A DNA stretch of 64,000 nucleotides from Platycnemis pennipes (Eukaryota; Arthropoda; Insecta; Odonata; Platycnemididae): positions 163,510,688 through 163,574,687 of the forward strand of contig OW121848.1 in assembly GCA_933228895.1 (NCBI GenBank), in the 5' to 3' direction. Position numbers and translations under genes: made by a program. The notes under the pieces are model-generated. The model had not been told where the DNA came from, made no database searches, and was given only the letters and a program-made list of their open reading frames with translations. Positions 35,329 through 46,741 of this stretch are shown here, one piece after another. Position 1 is the first letter of the stretch, and every line of letters starts with the position of its first letter.

Positions 35329-35640
35329 AAATGAAAGGAAGAGGTTATGTGGTGAAGGCTCTCACCAAAATTGTGGAATTAAACTGGCGACCATTGTACT
35401 GATTATAATTGTGATTGACTTGTGGCAAATGAGGCATGGGGGAGCTTTTTCAGCGAGAAGGAAATTTGATACGTAGTGTACCGCTGGGTAGTGGTGATGA
35501 ATCAACAGTCCTGTCGCAAATAGGCAAACACATCTACATCCACGCGATACTCTGCAAGCCACCGCGAGGGTGTGTGGCAGGGAGTGAAGATCATCAGACA
35601 TGCACATGTAACTAGGCTACCATATGGAAACATGCTAGAT

Positions 35641-35983
35641 AATTGGTTGGTAGGTTATTCAGGGAAGGCGACCGTCAGCTGAGGTCATTTGCGCCATTTT
35701 GGGACAGGGGGGTAATTGGGTAATGGTAGGAGTTTCCAGGGAACGGAGAGAACGAAGGGTGGAGAGAAACCCGGCGTCGGCATTAGCCTACTCTTAACGA
35801 AAGACGCCAAGGGGACCACGGCTTAACGTCCCATCCGACGGACGGAGTACTGAACTTGTAATACCCTCCGCTAGGCAAGTGGGGACCGGTTTTGCACTGA
35901 AATATCCACCACTGCCGGGAATTGAACCCGGGCCCTCTGGATTGGAGGCCAGTACTCTAGCCAGCACACTAACCCAATCCCCC
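35641..35983 (-). mobile_element. tRNA-derived SINE, family 1, copy a
   Basis: On the minus strand the head carries a tRNA-like box A (TTAGTGTGCTGG) and box B GGTTCAATTCC (complement of 35918-35928), followed by a conserved body. Flanked by a near-perfect 7-bp duplication, GCTAGAT at 35634-35640 and GCTACAT at 35984-35990. Closely matches 58547-58864. Confidence 0.8.
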
Positions 35984-36247
35984 GCTACATCACTGGGTCA
36001 CCTGCAGATAGAAGGTTAATATCTACATAGTAATAAAGAGATTGGTTGGAAATACATGCATCATGCTCGACAGACTGCGATATTTCGCCTACTTATCACT
36101 TTCCTATGCTGTGTATCGTGTTCTCTAATTTTACGGGGAAAAAATGACATTTTAATAATATAGGTACGACAATCTATCTCCCTAATCTTATTTATCTTCC
36201 CGAATAATACGCTGCTGTTTCTCATATATAAGCCTAACATCTTCAGT

Positions 36248-36454
36248 CTAGCTATTCGATTTAAATTTCTCTAATAGATTCAATCTGTACTTCAACCTAC
36301 GCTCAGATAATGATTCCCACCCTAATTCTTGTACTAATTCTGATACACTACTGAACCTATCGTAACACCTTTTAACGAACCTAGCTGCTCTACGCTGCAC
36401 ACTGTCTAGTTCTCTGGTCAAACCTAATTCATTCGGATCCCTTACACTGGCCAC
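36248..36454 (-). pseudogene. LINE family A reverse transcriptase C-terminal tail
   Basis: Minus-strand open segment with LDSVQRRAARFVKRCYDRF and ELGWESLSERRLKYRLNLLEKF, the conserved C-terminal region of this LINE family. It aligns with 45540-45710. Truncated by stops on both sides. Confidence 0.75.
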
Positions 36455-36845
36455 ATATTCAAGGTGGGACCTAACTAGAGAAAAGTAGCATCGCCCTTTT
36501 TTCTTCTCTTCAAATTTCCCTAGTACTCTTTAAATAAATCCTAATTTTCTCTTGGCTCGGCCGCATATTCCCCGGATGCTTCTTCCCCACGATAAATCTT
36601 TAGTTATTGTTACACCTACACACCTTAAGGTTTCAACGCTTCTCATTGTCGTGTTACTAATGCCATATGATCGCCCTATCGAATTATTCCTCTTCCAAAG
36701 GTTAATAGTTACACACTTTTTAAGGTTAAGTTCTAACTGCCATTTTTCACACCACTCTTAAAAAGTATCCTTGCTCAGCGTTTCCTTATCCTCTGCTCTT
36801 GATGAACCACTGTACACTACGCCATCGTCTGCAAAAAGTTTGTTT

Positions 36846-37105
36846 ACTGTAAACTACGGTGAAATGAAAAAAAGTTTCTTCAAAATTCTCATTTAGCTAC
36901 AGTCAATTTAGAAAAAAATTCACGTAGATGGTTCCTCTTTGCCTTGATAGTGAACAATATAAATTATTCATATTTGAATGGATCTGTATTAAATGATTTC
37001 CCGAAAATACACCACTGCGATATTGGATATTTTGGGAAAAATAGTTGCTATATGACTGAATGACTGTCAGTTAATAGTAAGGATTCCAATCCAATAGATC
37101 CCGGA
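36846..37105. other. Unassigned AT-rich sequence
   Basis: Between the LINE copy and the hAT remnant; no feature recognised. Confidence 0.4.
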
Positions 37106-38850
37106 TGAAATGTCAATCCTGAAATCCCGGGATTTAGTATGTACGAAGTATACTTCATTCCGAATTCCGGGATTGACGTACACCTTTTCGCCAAAAGGTG
37201 GCGCTAGCAAGGAAGTTTTCTTGGACATGAAATGCAACATGTTAGACGTCTGAGTTCCTTGAGAAATACATTTTATTGAAATGACTAATTTGCCGTTGTT
37301 GGTAATACATAAGGAAAATGGAAATAAGCTTACGGTGCGCGTGTTAGAGACATAGTGATTGCCAGTATTAAAAACAATGGACTAAATTCTAGAAAATCTT
37401 TTCTAACTTTCGATGAATGAATTTCACCACGCAAAATAGGATATATTAATATTAACGTTCACTTCTCTGAAATAGAATCAAAGGTCTGGAACTTGGGCCT
37501 TATCAGAATTAATGGAAATGTGCCCACAGAAGGGTGTATTCAACTTATAAAGAAGAAATTGGGTGTGTGTGAAATTTCTTTACAAAAAGACATTTTCGCA
37601 ATCACCAGCGACGGTGCAAGTGGCTAATGGTCCAATGGCTAATAGTGGCTAATCATCAACTTAATTTTACTCATGGTATTCACCTTTTGTACAAATCTAA
37701 GGGTAGAGTAAATGTAATAAAGAATTAATTTGAAGTAGCGATTCAGCGATGAAGACTCTCCGTCGAGTGATGAAACAGGCGGGGATGATTCATTTGAAGA
37801 TGGAGGTGCGTGTAAACAATCAGAACAAAACATTAAGAATTTGATTTAAAAAATGAGGAAAACTGTTCTTCTCTTTCTAAAATCACTCTAAAAATTGACA
37901 GATTACTTTTAAAATATGTGATTGAAAAATTTGTTTATTGACGTTAAAACTCGATGAAACACTTTGATTGACACGGTCAAACGTTTTCTAATTCCAAGTA
38001 CTTGAGTGATGAAGGCTTTAATTGAACTTATTTCCGAAATACTATTCAATGAGTGTGGGTTATGAACTTGCTTCTTCTATTTTCACAACATTGCAGCCAG
38101 TGAAAATTACTGTGGAGGTGCTTTGCCAAAGGTATGCAAATCTTTTTAAGTGTGTGGCTGCGTTGGGATTCTTGATGCGGAAACTAAATGATGTGAATAC
38201 GGAGTTGAGGAATAATATGAAACATGCATAGCAGAATCAAATAATGAAGAGACGAATTGATTTATCATGGGTTTGGCGGTACCTTCACTGCGATTCACGG
38301 GGCATGTGGTCAAGATGTGGGGAAATTATTTTCTGTACCAACACTAGCGAACCTATAAAAAATTGTCAAAGAAAACTTCCTTAGCTTTCATAATTATAAT
38401 TCCACTAAAACATTTCAATCAGCGAGAACGGAAGAAGAACGGGCTTCTTTAGCATCAACACACCGATATATTGATGACTTTCATAGTGAGGGAGAGCCAG
38501 CTGCTGAATTGTTCAGAGAGTGGTTCACTATGTTCGGATGAGCTATAGAAGGAACTTGATTGGGTCAGTATTCAATGTTTGATTCCTCCCAAACAGTATC
38601 CTCCTAGCTGAAGTTCAAATGACCTTCAAGTAACAATAGTCCAAGAGCTAGAGAATTTCTGTGAAAGTGGACGGAGAGGAGAAAATCTGCAAATTATTTA
38701 CGAGCACTTACTAGTTATTCCTCCCACTAGTGTTGAGTCAGAAAGGGCTTCTTCACAAGCGGGTATGCTTTACAATAAATATAGGTCAAGAATGAACCAC
38801 AAAACATAGGACACTCTTTTTTTAAGAGCATATTTTAAAAAATTGTAAGT
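37106..38850 (+). pseudogene. Decayed hAT-type transposase
   Basis: Plus-strand broken frames. At 37480-37617 the sequence encodes VWNLGLIRINGNVP, then KLGVCEISLQKDIFAITSDGAS, matching the catalytic region of hAT transposases (an Asp in the TDGAS block). At 38660-38847 it encodes YEHLLVIPPTSVESERASSQAG and a KYRSRM.....LFLRAYF end, the hATC dimerisation domain. Between these are stops and frameshifts. Palindromic AAATCCCGGGATTT at 37122-37135 may belong to the subterminal region. Terminal inverted repeats and the 8-bp duplication were not identified. Confidence 0.75.
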
Positions 38851-39700
38851 CACTTTTCAGTGAGAATAACCTAATTATACAATTTCTTTAAATTTAACAG
38901 CTGTCGCTATTGCTATTGGTAATTTATATTTATTTATCTCCCAGGAAGAAAGTATTGTTTTTTGCTTTAATAAAACAGACTATTTAGTAACTTTGTTGGA
39001 TTTTTCCAATTTTAATACCACAGATAAAATAATAAAAATAACACCAAATAAAACAAACGCACGACCCTGGTTTCAATGCTTCATAATCATCACCGGTGAG
39101 GTAACTCCTCCGCTTCTTAACTTTGTATGGTGTTGTTTTGTAATTATTTTAACTTCTATTTCAGTCGATGTTGCTTAAAATGTGTTAATTTTAATATTGA
39201 TTCCATATAAGCATATGTGGTTTTTGTTCTTTTTTTAATTTTAATTCCACATGTCCATGTGATATTTTAGTTAATTCCCTGGTGCACCGGTTCAGAACCG
39301 ATGCTCATGTGCCCTGGTTTAAAACAGATTCCCTGGTGCACCGGAAAACCGCTCTATTCATTACCAAAAGGGTAAAAGGGGGGGAAATCAGAAGAGTCGA
39401 AATACAGTCACAGAAATGTTGGTGAAAATTTTATAAAACACCCCATTAAGCCTCTGAGCATACTCCACCATTATTTTATCAGATAGAACATTAGAAATTT
39501 GCTATTTCACATCTCCTCAGTGCAAATATTTCATGCATTACGGAGCAGAATCGAATCCGAAATAATGAAGACGCCCAATGCAATCAAATCTCGCGACCAC
39601 GAAGAATTGTGAATTAAATTTGAATAAAACCTGGTACTATCCAAGTCTCATTAAAAATTCATAAAATCAGGATTTGTCTAACGGTGAGAGCAAAGATTTA
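38851..39700. other. Unassigned sequence with a repeated GGTGCACCGG motif
   Basis: TTCCCTGGTGCACCGG occurs twice (near 39275 and 39329), with the palindrome CGGTTCAGAACCG beside the first. No ORF of interest. Confidence 0.4.
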
Positions 39701-39714
39701 CCCGGATATACCCG

Positions 39715-39962
39715 AGACCCAGTCGAAACAAGAGCGTTCGGCGGAGTGTTCTGGAAGTGTTGCGGGAGTGTGCTGGGAGCGTTGAGCAGAAAGTGGACGT
39801 TGCACGGCAGCTCCCCGAACACTCCGCGACAGTCGACACCTCGCTTACTGGACGCTCCCTCGACACTCCCGGGTTGAAACGCTCTTTGACCGCTCGCGGA
39901 ACGCTCCCCGAACACTGTCTTTGGAGCGAACCAAACGCTCTCAGACATCTCCCCGGTTCCTA
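39715..39962. repeat. GC-rich imperfect inverted repeat
   Basis: GC-rich island in AT-rich surroundings. The left arm carries repeated GGAGTGTT and GGGAGCGTT words; the right arm carries their complements (AACACTCC, AACGCTCCCC). The arms are roughly symmetric around 39815-39830. ORFs on both strands are by-products of the symmetry. Could be a decayed foldback/MITE-type element; no target duplication was defined. Confidence 0.45.
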
Positions 39963-41412
39963 GGACACCGTGGTTCGTCCGACAATTGGCACGTTGTTGA
40001 GGAAACTTTTATTCATCTCTCCTGGAGTTGAAAGAATATCAGTTTATGTATATTCAAAACGGTCACGCTTATTTTTATCTACAAAATGGTGATTTGGGAA
40101 CTGCTTTAAGGGCGCAAAATACCCGTACCAATATTTTAGTAAATTAATTATCACTAACGAATCAATGCCAGCCAACAGTTGGTTATATACGGCCTCCCAA
40201 CCTCCGACTGCTAACGGAAAAGCGAGAAATAGTCTGAAGACACTGAAGATGCAACAACAGTGTAGCGAATTATGTCGCGTCAAAGCATATTATACCCTGT
40301 GGAACGCTGAAGTGTTCTTCACGATTTCCTTTTTAAAGGAGTTGGTCTTACTTTTACGGGCTGTGAAACAATCTCCTTCATGGTATGTGAAGAATAAAGA
40401 AGCACGAAGCTTCTATTTACAATGAATTTCCAATGAGTACATTGTATCAGTTTCCGAAAATGCTTATGGTAAGATTTGATTGAGAAACGGATTTGCAGAG
40501 AAACAGGTTAACACAGGTTAAAATTTCAGCAGCTTGAAATGTGTCGTAGCTTTCCAACCTAAGCGTCCTTGAGTTTTTCAGCTTTAAATTCACTCTTTAT
40601 GGGCCCGGTAATCATTCTTACACTACGTATAGCCAATGTTTGAGTTAATATTGCCGCCCTATCAATTATTTCACGGTCAGTAATATGTGGCTACGACCAG
40701 CAAGCAGTAAGATCGGAATGTAATCTCAGCTAACTAGTACTGAACTGTCATATTTTAAGAAATATTGAACTATTTTATGCTTTCAAAGGCACTTAATATG
40801 AAAACAAATGCAATTCACTCAAAAATTCATCATTTTTTTGACAGTTGATATTACGACTCATCATATTTGACTTTTAGTCCGGCTCCACTTGCTCTCCAAT
40901 CTGCTCGTTTAGCGACTTCATTCTCCTCCTATTCTTCATATCCTCTTTTGTGTGGGTGCTTGAATTCAGCCAAATCCATCAAAAATCTAACGCATGTCTA
41001 CCATTCAGCGTTATACGCAGCTGCACCCGAAAGCCTCTGACGACGATGGATTCCGCTGCGAAAACCTACGTTCCAAATTCATTCTGTTTTTTGGTCTGGT
41101 GAGTATCGTGAGGACAGCAAAGACTGAAGGGACACTAAAGCCTCCCATGACATAAGTCAGCACTGTATTTGCCACCGCAACAATGCAGCGAGCCTTAGCA
41201 GAGTAATTAGAGACCGATTCCTCAGCGCATTGTAGTACTTAAGATTGACAGCTCTCTAAGAAGGGACATAGGATTTTGTAGGAGGAGAGCGTCGCAAGAG
41301 TAGCTGTTGGGTCCGGAAAAGTAATTGCTCTGTCAGATTCTAAACTGTTTTCCAGCAAAAGTCAACATTAGAGACTTCACATGGCAGTTAATTTCAACAC
41401 ACATAATGATTA
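39963..41412. other. Mostly unassigned sequence
   Basis: Contains a hammerhead-like motif near 40243 (see findings) but no coding region that I recognise. Confidence 0.4.
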
Positions 41413-42029
41413 GTGAAGAAATTAAAGGCACGCACCACCACCCTCGACAAAAGACGGCTGTTATCCGTACTCTTTTCAACCGAGCTTTTTTCATCTGAGA
41501 CGATTCGTCAATTGGAAACGAGAAACAGCACCTATTTAAGGTTTTTCAAGACAATGGCTTCCACCGAGTTGCTCAGAGAGAAGAAGATAAACGAGTTCTG
41601 ACATTGAGCAGGACCGACGAGACCACGAGGGAAAAGAGTGAAGCCACATTCGCCGTGATACCATACGTTGGCGGAACCGCGGAAAAAATATCCAGGGATC
41701 TTGCCAAGCATAACGTCCTCACCAGATACACCTGCGTCACTAAGACAAGGGACATTTTGTGTAGAGGTAAAGACCTTACGCCGATGGAAGAACAGTGCGG
41801 CATATATGAGGTCAGATGCGATTGTGGGAAGGCCTACATTGGGCAAACCTCGAGAGCCTTAAAGACCCGTATTCAAGAACACAGGAGGAGCGACAAACAA
41901 CAGACGACCGCGCCTCTCAGCCATCGCGAATCACTTCTGGGAAGGCACGGCACACAACATCAATTTGACGGAGCGAAGCTGATCAAGACTGAAAAACGCT
42001 CATACGGGAGGCGATCGACCAACCAATGA
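41413..42029 (+). pseudogene. Penelope-like element, C-terminal RT end plus GIY-YIG endonuclease
   Basis: The open segment 41604-42029 encodes CGIYEVRCDCGKAYIGQTSR and TRIQEHRRSD, the GIY-YIG endonuclease motif of Penelope-like retroelements, including the conserved Arg (QTSRALKTR). Upstream, 41430-41600 reads in another frame as a block equivalent to the PLE region before the endonuclease (RTLFNRAFF, then HLFKVFQDNGFHRVA), so a frameshift or stop separates them. The 5' RT domain is missing: a 5'-truncated, inactive copy. Confidence 0.8.
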
Positions 42030-42200
42030 AAATGCGCCCGCTTGAACTCCAGAGCGCAGAAATAAAGGGTATATAAGACGGTAAAAATCTGCTATGAAAC
42101 ACTTCAGACCTGAAGACGCGAACTGAAACGTTGGCGAAACTGTTGTCACCCCAGAATGGACACACGGGGAAGAAATCCCGAAACGAATGGATCCTCAAGA
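42030..42200 (+). other. 3' tail of the Penelope-like element with hammerhead-like motif
   Basis: Follows the GIY-YIG frame. CTGAAGA at 42110-42116 is followed by a possible short stem (GC.AAC with GTT.GC) and GAAAC at 42136-42140, with a GTC triplet shortly after. Penelope-like elements are known to carry hammerhead ribozymes. This copy is imperfect. Confidence 0.35.
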
Positions 42201-44490
42201 GATTGAAGGGTTGCAGAATGGTGAAAATCGTGAATATCCTTTAATAAAGCCCTGATCAAACTGATTTATCGATCATACGCGTTCGCGGTCACCCCATTAC
42301 GCCACTGCTCAATCTACAACCCCAGCAATTGCACATCTGTCGCTATGTTACATCAATTTCCGCCACTCGATCTACCGCGAGAGGACGGGGTGAATCCTTA
42401 GCAGATACGCTACATGCCATTTAAGGATTGTAAATCACGTGATTAAAATCTTTTATGAAGTGCGCCCGTCATTTCTACAGCGCCACAACAGAAAACAATA
42501 CTGCTGTGTTAGGACATAGGAAAGTCCGTACGATCAGAATAAGTGCTGAGCACATTACCGAACCACACAGTACATTAGAATAAGTGCTGAGAGTTATAGG
42601 ACAGCAGAACGAGAAAGTCTTTCTATCCATTAGGTTACCCGTGCCTAATACCCACACATTTTTGTCTTAATGATATCTATTCTAACACCTTACCGTCAGC
42701 GGAGAGCATCTCTTCGCTAGTCTTTAATAATTCTATTTCAACGCTTTTAATCAAATGTACCGAAGAATAAGGGGTTTTTTTAATATTTTCATATCGTCAG
42801 AAAAAAGTTAATTTCATTTTAAAATATTACGTACAAATGCATATTTTAAACACACTATAGCAGTCATTTCTAGGAAATATATTATTGACATTATTTAGAA
42901 TTCCAAAGCGCGCTTTCGCAAACCTTGCAAACGGCATAGAGAGCATGTTTACAGTTGAAATTTCCATTTTGTCGGCGTCGACCACGTGACAGCAGTGCGA
43001 GTATGACGATGAAATCCCAAGCGGAGGGAGTTCAGGGTCCTCGTAAAAGGTACGCTCTATGCGTGCTCACAATTTCGGTAGTTATAATTTGCAGGGAATA
43101 TATTATGCGAATAAACTTTTCTTTTCCTCGTAAATCATGGGAAATATTAATAAACTAAGAAGTTCGTTTGGAATGACAAAAAGTAGTGAATAAATCATTA
43201 CGGTTTGGGATTTCTATGAGGAGAAACTTTATTGGCAGGATTGGAGGAATAATAGTACATCGAGATTATCCGTCATATAGCTTTGGAATCAAAGATGGTT
43301 CTGCCCCCTAAGGGAACGAAACGTCAAGCGTAACCATTTTGATGGACTTCATTCGTCCACGAGGTGCAGTAATCAGAAAAATAACAGAGGCCTATAAAAC
43401 TGATGCGATGTATGTCTTTGGTCCGGCTGGGGAAAACAGAAAAGGGACTGAGAGAGGAATGGCACTTGGAAATAATAATTTATGAACCTCGGGAATTTCA
43501 ACCTGCGGGTTTTACGCCTTTCTTCACGCAACAAACTTTCCTGAAGGAGAGCGATATTCAAGAGGGCTAGGGAAATAGAGATAAGATAATCAAGGAGAAT
43601 AAGGGGAAAGGGAGTTGGGAGAGAGGAATGGAAGAGAGGAAATGAGGGGAAAAGACAGCGAGATTTCATTCAGTGGAGAAAGCACTTCCGCTTCCAAGGT
43701 CGCGAAACCTCAAGTATGTAATAACATGCCCTCGAGTATCAGATTTATTTTTTTGATGTGAAAAAAACATTGAATGAAAAACGTATCCACTTCGGAACTC
43801 ATCTCCTCCACAACTCCTTTGCCACCCTTAAGAACCAACCCATGCCACTCACCACCCCCCTTGGAAAGCAGCAGAGATTCCTCCTCCGCTCCCTAGCCCT
43901 TTCCCCTGACACACTCCCCCCATCCGAGAGAGAGAGAGGGAGAAAAAAGGATAAAATTAAACAACAACCTTCTCCTTTTTCCCTTCCCAAGTTCTTCCCA
44001 TTGGAACTTCGGGGGAAACTTCCGCCGTCTAATTAGACGGGGACGGCGCTGCTGGGAGGCCGAGAGGGATGGGCGACGGGAGAGCAAGATGCGAAGAGAA
44101 AACAGGTGAGCAGCGGTCAGCGCAAGCTGCGAGTTCACTACGCGCCCGCCTGTGGGAGCGTGCAGCGGAGCAGCACTGAACATAACAAGCCAGAGAACTA
44201 CGTAATGTGCACGGTCGTCGCATCGCTTTTGTCTTTATTTTAAGTGTCGGCAATCGCCTCTGGATATTTTCCTCGAAAAACACTTGATATCAAATTATAC
44301 CTTTACATGTCGCACTATGTTAACAACTACCGTGCTGATGCCTCACCTTATAGTTAACCCTGGTTCACGTTTCAATGGGAGTGACTTGACTATATGCGTT
44401 CTGACTTAGCTCGCTGAAAATCGGGTAAATCGTGGAGGCATTATAGCAAAACATCATTGATGTGGGCTGATCATAAGTTAAGTCCCCGTA
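42201..44490. other. Unassigned sequence
   Basis: No recognisable gene. 43290-43330 has another GTTC/GAAC stem followed by GAAACGTC (see findings). 43790-44200 is moderately GC-rich and purine/pyrimidine-skewed; ORFs there are low-complexity. Confidence 0.4.
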
Positions 44491-44514
44491 AAATCTGTCA
44501 TGTATAGGCGTAGT

Positions 44515-44690
44515 AGGTTAAAAGTCTCCGTTACCATTGAATTCTCTCTGTTACTCTGCAGAGATTGCCGGGACGTGACTTCGGCCCGGTCGCAGGAAAT
44601 AGAATGTGTAATAGAAACGTAAGATAGCGACCTTGCTGACTGGCTTCTTGAGATGATTATTTTTAGTACGATGCAGTAACCATGAGTCAT
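44515..44690 (-). mobile_element. SINE family 2, copy a (body)
   Basis: The reverse complement matches 53545-53690 over ~150 bases, including the shared words CAGTCAGCAAGGTCGCT, GGCCGAAGTCACGTCCCGG and CTCTGCAGAGTAACAGA. Two dispersed copies in opposite orientation indicate a short interspersed element. Confidence 0.7.
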
Positions 44691-44734
44691 CAGTTTCAAA
44701 TAATCAATATATAATTTTCCAATGAGACATGTCT

Positions 44735-44812
44735 TCAACTGTCGGGATACGAACCCGGGCCCTCTCGGTCAGTACTTTAACCACTACACCAACCTGCTTT
44801 CTCGTGCAGGCG
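44735..44812 (-). mobile_element. tRNA-like SINE head
   Basis: The minus strand reads with box A-like GGTTGGTGTAGTGG and box B GGTTCGTATCC (complement of 44745-44755). It resembles the SINE family 1 head and lies just beside the family 2 body. No discriminating cloverleaf could be folded with confidence, so a tRNA gene is not called. Confidence 0.55.
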
Positions 44813-45142
44813 GTGCCAGGGATTTCTTTTGCATAATGGTCTCTAAATGAGTTCTGTATTGACACACTTATTCAAGTTCAGCCTCCATCCTTGAGATGAG
44901 AAGATGTAACAATGCTATTCCATAGTAGGCACATAAGTAATTCGTCCTGGAGTTAATTGGACAACTACAAGTTATTCAATAGCAGTTCACGATTTTGGAA
45001 TTGAAGTTGTTTATCATGCCCGCGTATGTAGAACACACAGATGTATTTAACGATACTGTGAGGCTAATTGAATATATAACCGAAGGCCATAGAAGGTGTT
45101 CGATAAATTTCAAAGGCGAATTTCAGTTGTCGGAAAATCGTA

Positions 45143-45571
45143 ATGCGATGCCGTATAGCATTGCACCATAAACCGTTAGCATTTAAAGTAGCCGGCATTC
45201 ATAAAATTAACATAATTAAAATAAATAAATTTCACATTAAAAAGTGTGTAGCTAACAATTTTTGGAAGAGGAATAATTCGATAGAGCGATCCAATAAAAT
45301 TAGTAACACGAAGACCGAAAACGTCGAAAGTATAAGATATTTAGGTGTAACAATCACTAAATATTCATCGTGGGGAAGACACATCCGGGAAATATGCGGC
45401 CGAGCGAAGAGAATGCTAGGATTTATAAAAATAGTACTTGGGAAATGTGATGAGAAGACAAAAGAGCGATGTTACTTTTCACTAGTTAGGCCCCACCTTG
45501 AGTATGCAGCAAGTGTATGGGATCCGTATGAATTAGGTTTTGATCCGAGAACTAGACAGTGCGAAGCGTAG
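45143..45571 (+). pseudogene. LINE family A reverse transcriptase C-terminal fragment
   Basis: Open segment whose last ~110 residues are LINE-derived (from KKCVANNFWKRNN on). The first ~30 residues before 45239 are not clearly LINE. No catalytic YADD-type box in this copy. The frame is lost after DPRTRQCEA. Confidence 0.75.
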
Positions 45572-46067
45572 AGCAGCTAGGTTCGTTAAAAGGTGCGCGA
45601 TAGGTTGAGTAGCGTTTCAGAATTAATAAAAGAATTAGGGTGAGAATCATCATCAGAGCGTAGGTTAAAGTACAGATTAAATCTATTAGAGAAATTTCAA
45701 CCAGATAGCTTCACTGAAGATGTTAGGCACATATTAAAAACACCAGCGTATTATGCTAGATTCGACCAGATCAATAAGATTAGAGAGATAGATTGTTGTA
45801 CCGACAGATTCAAAATGGCATTTTCCCCCGTACTATAAGAGAAGAGGATAGGCAGCAGATAGCAAAGGGATAGGTAGGGGAAATATTTTAGAGTAGTCTG
45901 TAGTGCATGATGCATGCATTAATCCCTTAAATACTATACAAACTGACAATCTAGTTGCATGAGACCCTATAGTTGCTTGTTTGCATGTCGGTAGTACATG
46001 CTTGGTGATCTTCACCCCCTGCCACACACCCTCGCGGTGGCTTGCAGGGTATATCGTGTAGATGTAG
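45239..46067 (+). mobile_element. LINE family A copy, 5'-truncated, plus strand
   Basis: Encodes the C-terminal part of the RT ORF (NFWKRNNSIER, SIRYLGVTIT, then CYFSLVRPHLEYAASVWDPY to 45571), frameshifts, continues with RLKYRLNLLEKF and ends in a 3' UTR closing with the GGTGATCTTCACCCCCTGCC block and GTAGATGTAG at 46058-46067. This copy defines the 3' end of the family. Confidence 0.82.
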
Positions 46068-46365
46068 AAAATGGCCTTTGGAGCGTGGCGTCGGACACAA
46101 GAGGCATCCATCAGGAGTCTGGTTTCTCCAGAAGTCCATTGGCCGTGATCAAGGCTAGTAACACTGCCAACAGCTCCCAATGCGTGCTAGCATTACCACC
46201 GTGGCCGTCCATATGTAATCGTAGCTAAGTGAATCGGTTATAGAGAGCAACAGGCAGCTGGCAGCCGAAGGAATGAATGTGAACGGAAATACGGGATCCT
46301 GCGGCGGCTCAGGTGTGTTAAGCCGACGATGTGTCCGATGTCTTCATGTCAAAAGCGACCAAGGG

Positions 46366-46512
46366 AAAGGAGGTGGAAACCACATCCGCGAAATATACGG
46401 ACAATACAGTGGAAAACTTGGATCTATGAAAAGAATGCTAGGGAAATTTAATGAGAAGACGGAAGAACGGTGTTACTTCCCACTTATTAGGCCCCAACCA
46501 CAGGAAATGACA
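46366..46512 (+). mobile_element. LINE family A internal fragment
   Basis: Encodes HIREIYGQYS, MKRMLGKFNEKTEERCYFPLIRPQ, matching the stretch around 45385-45495. Fragment only, with sequence divergence. Confidence 0.7.
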
Positions 46513-46670
46513 CCAGTGTATGGGGTCGAGATGAACAACCTCTGATCACGGAGCTGGCTAGCCAGAACAATAATTACACATTTTCATATACATATAATAC
46601 GTTATTATAAATTTAGTAACGCGTCCGCATTGTTCCTAGAAGTAATACGACTGCGCAGGCTACACATAAA

Positions 46671-46741
46671 CATCTACATATAACACTGCAAGCCACCATA
46701 AAGGTGTGTGGCAGGGGGTGAATTCTCACCAACCATGCACT
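46671..46741 (-). mobile_element. LINE family A 3' end fragment
   Basis: Reverse complement of the family 3' block (CACCCCCTGCCACACACC and CTTGCAGTGTTATATGTAGATG). Confidence 0.65.

Larger units (their letters stand above)
35530..36845 (-). mobile_element. LINE family A copy, minus strand, with SINE insertion in its 3' UTR
   Basis: Reading the minus strand from 36845: the RT box LFADDG (complement of 36822-36840), a stretch equivalent to WKRNNSIGRSYG, SWGRSIRGICGRAKRKLGF, then YFSLVRPHLEYVASVRDPNELG, and the tail 36454-36248 (LDSVQRRAARFVKRCYDRF). Frameshifts and stops are present. The 3' UTR reaches the GGTGATCTTCACCCC-type block at 35610-35530. It is interrupted at 35641-35983 by a SINE. 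Confidence 0.8.

Noticed and set aside
35918..35928. tRNA gene at the box B sequences of 35.9, 44.7, 52.6, 55.97 and 58.8 kb
   Set aside because: Box A and B spacing fits a tRNA-derived SINE head, no good cloverleaf with acceptor stem was found, and the sequences continue into repeated SINE bodies.
45143..45571. Host gene encoding a 142-residue protein
   Set aside because: Its C-terminal two thirds are the tail of LINE family A and it is followed by that LINE's frameshifted remainder and 3' end.
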